Positions 34,085 through 43,004 of a DNA stretch of 64,000 nucleotides are shown here, piece by piece. Every line of letters begins with the position of its first letter. The first letter of the stretch is position 1. The stretch comes from Puccinia triticina (lineage: Eukaryota; Basidiomycota; Pucciniomycetes; Pucciniales; Pucciniaceae): NCBI RefSeq assembly GCF_026914185.1, contig NC_070561.1:3534001-3598000 (forward strand), given 5' to 3'. The position numbers and the translations under genes were made by a program. The notes beneath the pieces were generated by a model that ran no database searches, had not been told where the DNA came from, and saw nothing but the letters and a program-made list of their open reading frames with translations.

Positions 34085-35534
34085 TGTGGTCATTATTCCT
34101 GTGTTTGTAGGAGGAAAATTCAAACTTTTATGTGTACTCACAGAACACCGCAAGATACGGCCAAAAGGACATCAGAAATGGAATCTAGGACCAAAATAAC
34201 CCCTAGTCACCCACTGAAACCACCCTCATATCTCTACCGGATCAGAAGATACGCAAATCACCCCTTTCACGCACCAGTCCAAATGGGTTCACACACAGAC
34301 TCAACTCTCGGCTACCATACTTGGCATAATGCATACGGCACATGAATTAATTTTCTTCCTTCCTTTTATCAGTCCTCACCTCCTATTTTCTCTGTGCATA
34401 TGTTTGTTTCTCATTTGCATACCTATGGTCTTGGAAAATCCTTGTATGAATATATATGATCCTGTTTGCATATCAAAGGGACGCATTGTAGATAGTCTAG
34501 TTAAATTCCCTCAGTTTTACTTTCTCACCAGCCAAATTCCCTCAAAGCTGCTCCCCTGGAGCTAAATTCCCTCATCATTGTCTATATAAGGAGGCCTCTG
34601 CCTGCCAGTTGTTTTCTCCTCATCCCATCAGGGGACATTCCCCCTCAGATCCTAATGCCATCCGGCGGTCTATATTCCCTACTCACTTATCACTCATATT
34701 ATCTATCCATATCACAGTTATCAGCTCACACCACCACTCAGTTCACATACCTTTCACACTTTATTTGAAATTCATATCACCGCTCAGTCACACACCTTTC
34801 ACCAGTAACCAGTCCCCGGTTCCACTCCTGGTTGAGCTTAGCTCCCTCTCACCCTCATCACCCCTCATGTTCTGAACTTATTAGATAGTCTAGCTAAATT
34901 CCCTCAGTTTAGCTAGACTATTCCCTCAAAGCTGCTCCCCTGGAGCTAAATTCCCTCATCATTGTCTATATAAGGAGGCCTCTGCCTGCCAGTTGTTTTC
35001 TCCTCATCCCATCAGGGGACATTCCCCCTCAGATCCTAATGCCATCCGGCGGTCTGTATTCCCTACTCACTTATCACTCATATTATCTATCCATATCACA
35101 GTTATCAGCTCACACCACCACTCAGTTCACATACCTTTCACACTTTATTTGAAATTCATATCACCACTCAGTCACACACCTTTCACCAGTAACCAGTCCC
35201 CGGTTCCACTCCTGGTTGAGCTTAGCTCCCTCTCACCCTCATCACCCCTCATGTTCTGAACTTATATACCCTCAGGCCAAGGACCTAGGTTCAAGCCTCA
35301 CTCGAGACATCAAGTCACCGTCACCTATCACATACATCAGTAACCCCATCAACCTCGGACATCGACAACAATCCTCTTATATATCTCATCTTCAAACATA
35401 TCCTATCACAAAATAAATTGCCAAGCTTACCTTGGTGGTCTTGTTTTCTGATATACAGAAAGGCAGAGCTTGCACCTCATCCATACCTTTCGCCATTCAG
35501 CAAAAGGGTCTCACGACACCTTTTGAGTCTTACA
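34085..35534 (+). repeat. 3' LTR of the non-autonomous Gypsy element, with duplicated promoter block
   Basis: 1,450 bp against 1,057 bp for the 5' LTR. A block of about 384 bp holding the ...AAATTCCCTC motifs and the TATA box occurs twice (TATA boxes at 34582-34591 and 34966-34975). The two copies are not equal: the first has ACTTTCTCACCAGCC where the second and the 5' LTR have AGCTAGACTA. Confidence 0.9.
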
Positions 35535-35578
35535 ACGGCGGCGGCGGGGGGTCATACAGGAAAGACCGCAACCATTAG
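35535..35578 (+). pseudogene. C-terminal end of ORF1 after the Gypsy insertion
   Basis: Starts with the duplicated target bases ACGG and continues the ORF1 frame as a Gly run and a short basic tail (SYRKDRNH) to a TAG. It shows that the Gypsy insertion did not delete host-element bases. Confidence 0.6.
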
Positions 35579-35598
35579 TAGGCTATTGTCCCTAATTC

Positions 35599-37551
35599 TT
35601 GTTTTTAATCTCTACAATTGGAAATTGTATTGTTGTATGCACAAGCAATGGAATATCATTGGAAAAAAAAAACCCCTTGGCATTGCTCTATGCTGCACAA
35701 GCCAAGCAGGGAACGCACTACGGTGTAGAGAGAGAAAAAAAAAAAAAAAAAAAGAAAAGAAAAGAGAAAAGAGGAACGACTCTGATATGTTGCCCTCCGG
35801 TGCCTGCATTTAGTGAGAAGGATCAAGACAGATTTGAGGTGTCAACGGGAGCGCTAGTAAGACAGCCCATGTTGAACACCCAGACGGTGCCGGAGATAAG
35901 CTGGCCGCAAAAGGTCTCATGCGAGATGAACCTCCCGCAATGGGAAGCGGCTCTGGGCGCAGCCGGGCTCCTTCCGGAATTCAACGACGTACTGCTAGGA
36001 TTCCACAAAGGTTTTGATCAAGGAATACCAGAGCATTGCCTAGAAGGCGAAGACGCGTTCTTCACACCACCAAACCACGACTCTGCAACGCAAGCTAAAG
36101 CTAAGATTGAAGAGTCAATCGCGAAAGAAATCACCGCCGGGAGGATGTTCGGACCTTATACTCGCCAGTAGGTCGCCAGGAAGTTCCCTTTCTTCCGCAC
36201 GAACCCGCTAGGAGCTGTGATAAACGGAGACGGGTTGTTGAGGCCGATAAATGACCTCTCTTTCCCACACGGACAGCCGGGGATCCCTTCTGTGAACTCA
36301 TTTGTGGATTCAGAAGATTTCAAGACCACCTGGGACGACTTCAACGTTGTAGCGACATACTTGAGAAAGAATAAAGAGCCCATACTGTTAGCTCTTTTCG
36401 ACTGGGAAAAGGCATACCGGCAAATCCCAACAGCGCCCAATCAATGGCCATACCTCATGGTCCAAGATTTTAATGGAGGAATCATGCTCGACACTAGGAT
36501 CACATTTGGGGGCGTGGCCGGCTGCGGATCCTTTGGCAGACCGTCAGATGCCTGGAAGAAAATCATGTTAGCCGAGTTCGATGTGAAAGCAATCTTCAGA
36601 TGGGTTGACGACAACCTCTTTGTCAAATCCGTCACCTCCTCACTACTGATGACAGACGTTGTGAAACGGTCCGAACAGCTTGGGGTAAAGACGAACAAAG
36701 AGAAATACTCTCCTTTTCTCGAAGAGCAGAAATATGTAGGCTTTGTATGGAACGGGGTCAAGAAGACAGTCAGATTACCAAACAAAAAACTAGACAAACG
36801 GATAGGCCAAATCCAAGACTTTCTAGAAATCGGAGCCGAGTTCTCCTACACGGAAGTGGAGGTGATGGTGGGAAGGTTAAACCACGTGTCATTCATCCTT
36901 CCTCAACTCCGATGCTACCTGTGTAGCCTATACCGGATGCTGAAGAACTGGGTATATAAATGGAAGACAAGGCCGCCACCCAAAGACGTCAAGGAGGACC
37001 TTCATTTTTGGCTGACAAGCCTGAAGAACTTCCACCCAACCCGCCTGATAGCAGCACCAGAACCTACGGAGGTTGGCTGGGTGGGTGACGTGTCAACAGG
37101 TTACGGCATTGGCATCCTCATAGGGCGGCGCTGGGCACAATTCCGCCTAAAATCAATAGAGAAATTGGGTGAAGGAATAGCGGACGACCTAGATAAAGAA
37201 GAGGAAAGAATCTCACAACTCAAAACCATTGCGGTGAGACTCGGACTAATCATGGTGCTTAAACTCGGAGCGAGAAAAAGCAAGAGTTTCATTGTCTGGA
37301 CAGACAATACAACAACAGAAACCGTAATCAACAAACGCAAGTCCAAGGATCGATTTGTGAACAGCGAGTGGAAGATCATACAACGTATGTTGATCAAACG
37401 GGAAGTAGACCTTGTGGCAAAGCGCGTGTCATTGGCGGGAAACCGCGCAGACACCCTCTCGAGAGGTTCAAGAGAAGGCCACAAAAAGCACGATCAACTC
37501 CGGATAGAAGTACCGAGAGACCTCAAAGAACTAATAGAGCATATGCACTAA
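35599..37551 (+). pseudogene. Reverse transcriptase-RNase H of DIRS/Ngaro-like type with an in-frame stop
   Basis: One frame runs from about 35599 to 37551 with a single TAG at 36169-36171, just before the RT fingers (VARKFPFFRTNPLGAVINGDG). RT motifs: RPINDLSFPHG, LFDWEKAYRQIP (catalytic Asp), GGVAGCGSFG, RWVDDNLFVK (the VDD catalytic pair) and LGVKTNKEKYSPF. An RNase H-like domain follows from about 37070 (VGDVSTGYGIGI, then VWTDNTTTETVINKRKSKD, then LAGNRADTLSRG), typical of DIRS-group elements. The N-terminal part starts in Lys-rich sequence encoded by a 19-A run (35730-35748) that may not be coding. No recombinase follows: the stop is at 37551 and repeat B1 starts at 37677. Confidence 0.8.
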
Positions 37552-37676
37552 CAGGAAATTAAATACATCATTTTACACAGCATCGAGCTAGTTAAAGGGT
37601 CAGATACACAAAGAGAACTAATGAGTATGGAAGGCTAGCTCTGAGCAGGGCTCCAGAACAACTGGAGTTACGGGTT

Positions 37677-38009
37677 GGGCTCAGACCTTAGAGACTGCAA
37701 TGCAGCCTAGGGTAAGGAAGAAGACACTATTTCTTAGTGATAGCGGTCTTAAGGTATTTTCCCCCTAGACACTCCTCTCTTCTGGGCGGCCTACAGGGCC
37801 TCCAAAACAAAGAAGAAGGAGGGTCAATGAAGGAAGAAAGTCCCAAGAAACTTCCTCCCTTTTAACCCATACTTGGATGGCTTGGAGAGACCAAACAAAC
37901 CTCTCGGGCCATCCTAGACAACATTACAATGTTGTTGAAAAAGTTCAAGGAAGTAGAAGGAACCCTTCCCCTAACCTTTAGATGTGCCACACTTAGCGGC
38001 GGATTGGAT
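37677..38009 (+). repeat. Terminal repeat B1
   Basis: 333 bp starting gggctcagaccttagag and ending gcggcggattggat. It is nearly identical to B2 at 38340-38672 (a few transitions seen, for example ctt/ctc and gtg/gcg) and directly joins A2. Confidence 0.9.
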
Positions 38010-38010
38010 T

Positions 38011-38301
38011 GCTACTTACCGGGAGCGCAGCGGGAGGTGGGCTAAGTCCAAGGAGCTGCGGCCCTTAGGCGCCATAGCAGCGCCTTCAAAGAGGCGGCAA
38101 GGCGCTGCCCTTGAAACAAGCACAAAGACCCGCGCAGGGTCGCGCCCCCCCTGCGGAGGCCGGCGAAACCTAGTTGGTCCAGCATCAACCGGTACCGGCA
38201 AGCTTCACGGCGTCGCAAGGATCTTCACGCCAGCAACGCCGTAAACCTTACCGGATCGCCGCCCGCCGTTAACAGGAAGAAGGAAAGAAAAATTTTTCGC
38301 C
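38011..38301 (+). repeat. Terminal repeat A2
   Basis: 291-bp copy of A1 with a 10-base deletion. It follows B1 with no gap, as in Ngaro-type B1A2B2 ends. Confidence 0.9.
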
Positions 38302-38339
38302 CCACCCACCCACCCAGTTGTGGCTCCCACCCGCCTTTC

Positions 38340-38672
38340 GGGCTCAGACCTTAGAGACTGCAATGCAGCCTAGGGTAAGGAAGAAGACACTATTTCTTAG
38401 TGATAGCGGTCTTAAGGTATTTTCCCCCTAGACACTCCTCTCTTCCGGGCGGCCTACAGGGCCTCCAAAACAAAGAAGAAGGAGGGTCAATGAAGGAAGA
38501 AAGTCCCAAGAAACTTCCTCCCTTTTAACCCATACTCGGATGGCTTGGAGAGACCAAACAAACCTCTCGGGCCATCCTAGACAACATTACAATGTTGTTG
38601 AAAAAGTTCAAGGAAGTAGAAGGAACCCTTCCCCTAACCTTTAGATGCGCCACACTTAGCGGCGGATTGGAT
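38340..38672 (+). repeat. Terminal repeat B2
   Basis: 333-bp copy of B1. A 38-base spacer with four CCCA units separates it from A2. Confidence 0.9.
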
Positions 38673-39272
38673 CATATCGTTGTTGAAGCTGATCGGAATT
38701 CAAGCAGTGGACGACTTCCTGCCTCCAATGAAAATGAAATAAACAAACATCTCTCTTGATAAAAAAAAACAGTCCTAGGTCTAGTTTACAGTGCAGAATT
38801 CACATTGCCAATGCCCACAGTCAATTCACATTGCCAATGCCCACAGTCAATGATGATTCCACTACTTCATCCACTAACGAAATACATAAACAAATGCGCA
38901 AGGCGAGGATATCTAAAACCAAAGGATTACACATATGATGAGCCAATTAATGCATATTGATTGGTCGGTGGAGAACCTAACTAGTAGCGGAGGAAATATC
39001 TATTATGTTACAATTGAATACTTTTGCTTGAAGAAAGTGACGCAGAGAGATCCTGGGATGAAGTGTCGGAAAGACAGAAAAAATGCAGCAGACAAGATCT
39101 TGAAATCAAGAGAATACCTGAGACTGGGAAGTAACAGGAAATCAAGATGAAGTGTAATAAACCTGCTGTTTTCGAAGGCCTGACCATTGGAACAGGCCAT
39201 GAGAGCCGGCTAATACTAAACGCTTGAAGAAGCTGTAAAAATTAGGAACCAGTTGCAACGAATGTGATGTGG
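38673..39272. other. Intergenic region with a 26-bp tandem duplication
   Basis: 600 bases without a supported gene. At about 38801-38850 the unit attcacattgccaatgccc (plus acagtca) occurs twice in tandem. The right end is the 3' flank of the minus-strand gene. Confidence 0.5.
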
Positions 39273-41740
39273 TCATAATTTTAAGTTGGTTGCATCTGAT
39301 TGAGTCTGCGGTCTCATTCTTGAATGCGATGCATTCATTCGGTCCGCAATCATTTGAGAAGTGTAAATTTGAGGGGGTTTTGGTAGCCCTGAGTTGGGAA
39401 TTGATGTTGATACCGATTCGGTTGCGTTTCGATTTGAAGATGGTTCTGGGCGTGAATTTTGTGGTGGGAAATCTTTCCGAGTGGATACAGGTTCTGTTTC
39501 TTGCCGTTGTGAATTCCTTTTACCTGTCGAAGCTGGCCGCGAAATAAGACAGAAAATCAAGCAGTAAAATAACATGAGTATGTATCACGGTATCTTGATG
39601 ATCATGTATTACCGACTCAACTTACCAGGACGAGTTTCCCCTGCTCTGGAAGCTGGCCGCTGAATCGAAGGGTTCTGAGACGAGTCCTTCGAGTTTCCAT
39701 AGTTCAGTGTGGGGTTGGGAATGGGCCTCATGTTGTAAAGATTTGCTGGATCAATGTAGTTTTTTGAGTATTGCGCATAGGTGCCGCCGTTGCCAGGAGA
39801 GGTGAATGATACACTTCGCTTCAAGGGTTGAGGTCTCAATGTTTGATGCGGGAAGCTTGGTGTAGGAAAGCCACTGTGAAAACCACCGGGACTGTTTCCA
39901 GCCACTTGTTCGTAGATGCTTCGATTCAGCTGATGACCAAATCCTCCAGCCTCAAACCCTCTTGGGTACAGGTATGGCGGCTGCGGTGGATGGCCATGAA
40001 CGGGATAATAAGCTTGTGGTATTCGAGGTGACCCAACGACAGTCGATATTTGCATGATTGCGTTGATCAGATTGGACCGATTGCATTGAGCACGAAACCA
40101 TCTTTTTTGAAGTTCCAGATTTCGATTCTGGTCTTCTTGAGCCTCGTTCGATTTCGCATCAGATTTCTCGCTGCGAGACGGTGGACGCACAGGACGGCCG
40201 TCGACCCAAGCGCTCAGGGCTCGACCTAATCCCAGACCACCATCTCTGAACATCGGAAATCTGGACTTGACCGTCCCGATTAATGGATAATGAGCTTCAA
40301 TCGCACCCTTGCGAAAATCACCATAGCGCATGGAGAACACACCACCCGGGCCTATCAAAGTCCTATAGTATCCATACCTGGAGCAGAAAGGGATACCAAA
40401 CAATCGATATGTCCACCAGCTGCCCACACCAATCCCAATGCGTGATCGCTCAAGGTCGGACATTCTACCCCACAGCTTCGTCTTGTCGTCGGCATTCTCC
40501 CAGTCGAGTCTTTGATCCCAACGGCGCAACCGCTCTTTGTCGGTAAGCAGTTCGTCCAGACGGAGTGCCATTTCAAGTAAGTATAAATCTGAGGTAATCG
40601 ATTAAAAAATTCAGTACTAGGCGATGCAGTGAAATGAAGAGTGACAGACCCACCGTCAAGGTTAAAGGTATCATGGTACCCCAATTTAGTTTTATCGATT
40701 TTATAATCGGCGAGGCTAGGCAGAGGTCCATAACCATAGTCGACATCAATTTTATTACAGAAAGGATCTGCGCTGAGAATTGATTCCGTCTTCTCGTTAA
40801 GTAGGCGGTCCAGTTCTGGTTCTTTCGCGGATTCATAAACATGCGAAATTGGGAGATAGAAATCCTCCTCGTTCACACTCGTCCTCTGTTGTGGCGTGGT
40901 GCTTGAAGGGGGTGGAAAATAGGTGGATGGAACATATGGAGAAGAAAGAGGGAAATTGCGTTGGTATGGACTACAACAAGGATATAGTGAATCGGGCCCA
41001 CTGGCGGGATATGCGGGTCGCCCATTTGTATAGTAACATTTTGGAGAGTACAAGTGAGCATAGCTCATGTCTGGGTTAATATTATTATCTGTTGTGCCTC
41101 TGAGCAACGGGTAATCCTGATGCGCCTGACTTGGGTCAGCTGTGCGCAAGTAATCAATATTAGGCAGTTGAAAGGTGGTATGGTTTGGAGAAGATTGTGA
41201 ATCTTGAGGACCTAATCCTAGAAATTTGCTCGATTCAACAGGATGATGGGACAGAAATTTATTGGAGACTGGGGTGAAAATCTTCAAGTTCTTCGGGTTT
41301 TTATAATCATTCTGATGAGACCTGAGGGGAAAGATGCAGATTAATGTGTATTCACAGCCAGGTCAGCTGATTATACTCCATACGCCGGTGATGAACATGA
41401 TCTTGGGATGTTGTTCGACATGGCCCTACGGGATAAATCCTGCGGAAGCTGGGTAGCCGAAGGCCTGAGCCGGATGCCAAACAGGAGACCAAACTTACCG
41501 TTGCGCCAGTGGCGGTTGGATTGGATGCATAGGGTTGCCTATCTGTTCCTCAACCGGCCAAGGATAACCAGGAGCAAAAACTGGATGGTCTGAGCCAAGG
41601 TAAGTTTGTTGGGAGACTTGGACAGGAGAATGCTGGGACAGTGACCGAAGGTTGCTGGGAACTTGCGGGGCATGAACTCCTCGAGTCGGTGGATGAGCTG
41701 GCTGCCCGTCTTCAACAGTTGCGGGTCGATTGTTACAAAA
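39273..41740 (-). CDS. Multi-exon gene of unknown function, Pro/Ser/Tyr-rich (5' end unresolved)
   Basis: Exons 39273-39532, 39626-40588, 40654-41321 and 41499-about 41740 join in one frame over introns of 93, 65 and 177 bp, all with matching phases. The N-terminal exon is Pro/Gln/His-rich (VPSNLRSLSQHSPVQVSQQ). The next is Ser/Tyr/Pro-rich, then DPFCNKIDVDYGYGPLPSLADYKIDKTK. The third exon opens with a dense conserved-looking part: EMALRLDELLTDKERLRRWDQRLDWEN, SRIGIGVGSWWTYRLFGIPF, YYRTLIGPGGVFSMRYGDF, and YPLIGTVKSRFPMF. The rest is disordered. The steady codon use over four exons argues for a real cellular gene, possibly a rust-specific regulator or scaffold. No domain is recognised. I could not find the start codon: the open frame of the first exon meets a stop just upstream without a clear acceptor. 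Confidence 0.6.
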
Positions 41741-42510
41741 CAGCCAACAGGAAGTAAGGACACAAGATGATAAGCATCAGCCTTAGGTTGGAGAGGTAAA
41801 TATGTACATGAATGTTCATTACATATCAATACTTCAAAAACACCATCCTGCCTACATTGCTGTTTGGTTTCAGATGGCCCTGAACGATGAAAATATGATA
41901 GGTTGTCGAGTGTATTTGGCCTGTCAGGCCTACCGGTATTGTGCTGCTCGGCAAAACGTAACTTGGAGCCTTCGCGCACGCAACGTCAAGTCAACATACT
42001 GCAAATTTAAGCAAGTCACGCCGCAGGGAGGTTTGTGGAATAGATTGAGTAAACGCACCGAAGACGGCTGTAAGATAATCGCCATACAGAGAGCTGTCTT
42101 GTCGGGAATGTGAAAGTTGAAGTGTTTGAGATGGAGTTAAGGAAAAAGTGAGCGGATTGGCGACCAGCGTTTCAAAGGTATCTGAACTCGACTAACGCGC
42201 TTCCTTGACCGAAAATCTCAGAGTGTTGGTCGTCGTCCGCAAAATCATTAGTTTCGCCTGGCATATGAGGAGGTTGTGTCATGAGGAGTTTCGCTGGCCA
42301 GGAGTACGACCCGAATATGTACTGCAGGTAGTTTGATTTCAATCGAGAAGGGTGTAAAATCGCAATGATTCGAAGATGATGTCCGAGTTTTCCGGCCCTC
42401 CCTCCGGACGAGCGCCTTGGACCACTGGGTTTAAATGATGATGGTCCACAAATCGTTTTGGTGGTCGACCGTCGGAGTTGCTCAGGCCTATTGGAGGCGG
42501 CGATTCATAC
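41741..42510. other. Region upstream of the unknown gene
   Basis: About 770 bases probably holding further 5' exons and the promoter of the minus-strand unknown gene. Several open stretches exist on the minus strand (for example to 41979) but no consistent exon chain could be built. Confidence 0.35.
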
Positions 42511-42645
42511 TAGCACTGTTCACGTAAGCTAAACATCAGCAAGATTGAAATAAAGTTTATCCCATTGTGCCAGCCAATTTGGCTGGGAAAGTATGCTGAT
42601 GTATATCTCTCACATGGTCATAGATTTCTTACGTGAACAGTGCTA
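42511..42645. mobile_element. MITE with 18-bp terminal inverted repeats
   Basis: 135 bp starting TAGCACTGTTCACGTAAG and ending with its exact inverse CTTACGTGAACAGTGCTA. If the outer TA on each side is the target duplication, the element is 42513-42643 with GCACTG ends, as in Tc1/mariner-like MITEs. The AT-rich core has no coding capacity. Confidence 0.75.
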
Positions 42646-42737
42646 CTTTGATGGTACATAGACAATTGGAGCGAAAGTGAGCAAACAGACGTCGGAGGAG
42701 GTCTAGACTTTTACATAAACTTCGCCCGCTTGAAGGT

Positions 42738-42870
42738 TATTGAGACAATGAGACACAAACTCTGTAGATTCCGTAGAGAACTCTCCTACGCCCGGGATTG
42801 TCCCGGGAAGAGGAGTATGGTTCGTGCTGCGGCGAGTCACGGAGATGCCTGTGACATCTATGTCACAACA
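42738..42870 (-). repeat. 3' LTR of the Copia element
   Basis: 133-bp copy. The pair shows A/G and C/T differences at one site each, so the insertion is young. Confidence 0.9.
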
Positions 42871-43004
42871 CCCCCCCTCTCGCCGCAGACGCTAACATAC
42901 GTACAAGCCTACGAGAAAGAAGAAAGGAAAGGAAAAAAATTGGAGAAGACAAAAGATCTAGAGAAAGGAAGGAAGAAAGAATAACAAAAGCTGAACACCA
43001 AACA

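Larger units (their letters stand above)
24548..35534 (+). mobile_element. Non-autonomous Ty3/Gypsy-type LTR element (TSD ACGG), itself interrupted
   Basis: Two LTRs (24548-25604 and 34085-35534) begin TGTGGTC and end TTACA. They are flanked by the 4-bp duplication ACGG (24544-24547 and 35535-35538). A polypurine tract lies at 34071-34084 just before the 3' LTR. The internal part, without the nested Harbinger, is about 5.4 kb. It codes for a Gag with zinc knuckle and one further ORF (31150-32058) but no protease, reverse transcriptase or integrase, so it must move in trans. It sits in ORF1 of the split-repeat retroelement. Confidence 0.9.
20983..38672 (+). mobile_element. Ngaro/PAT-like split-direct-repeat retroelement, interrupted by nested insertions
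   Basis: A block A (20986-21286) recurs at 38011-38301, and a block B (37677-38009) recurs at 38340-38672, giving the order A1 - ORFs - B1 - A2 - B2. This split direct repeat layout is the mark of tyrosine-recombinase retrotransposons of the Ngaro/PAT/VIPER type. Between A1 and B1 are a gag-like ORF1 and an RT-RNase H ORF of DIRS-like type. No tyrosine recombinase frame exists between the RNase H stop (37551) and B1 (37677), or elsewhere in the element, so this copy is probably non-autonomous. About 11 kb is a nested Gypsy element and about 1.5 kb another insertion. No target duplication is seen, as expected for this class. Confidence 0.75.

Noticed and set aside
37101..37484. Minus-strand frame opposite RNase H as a possible recombinase
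   Set aside because: Antisense of the RNase H domain, with no R-H-R-Y recombinase pattern.
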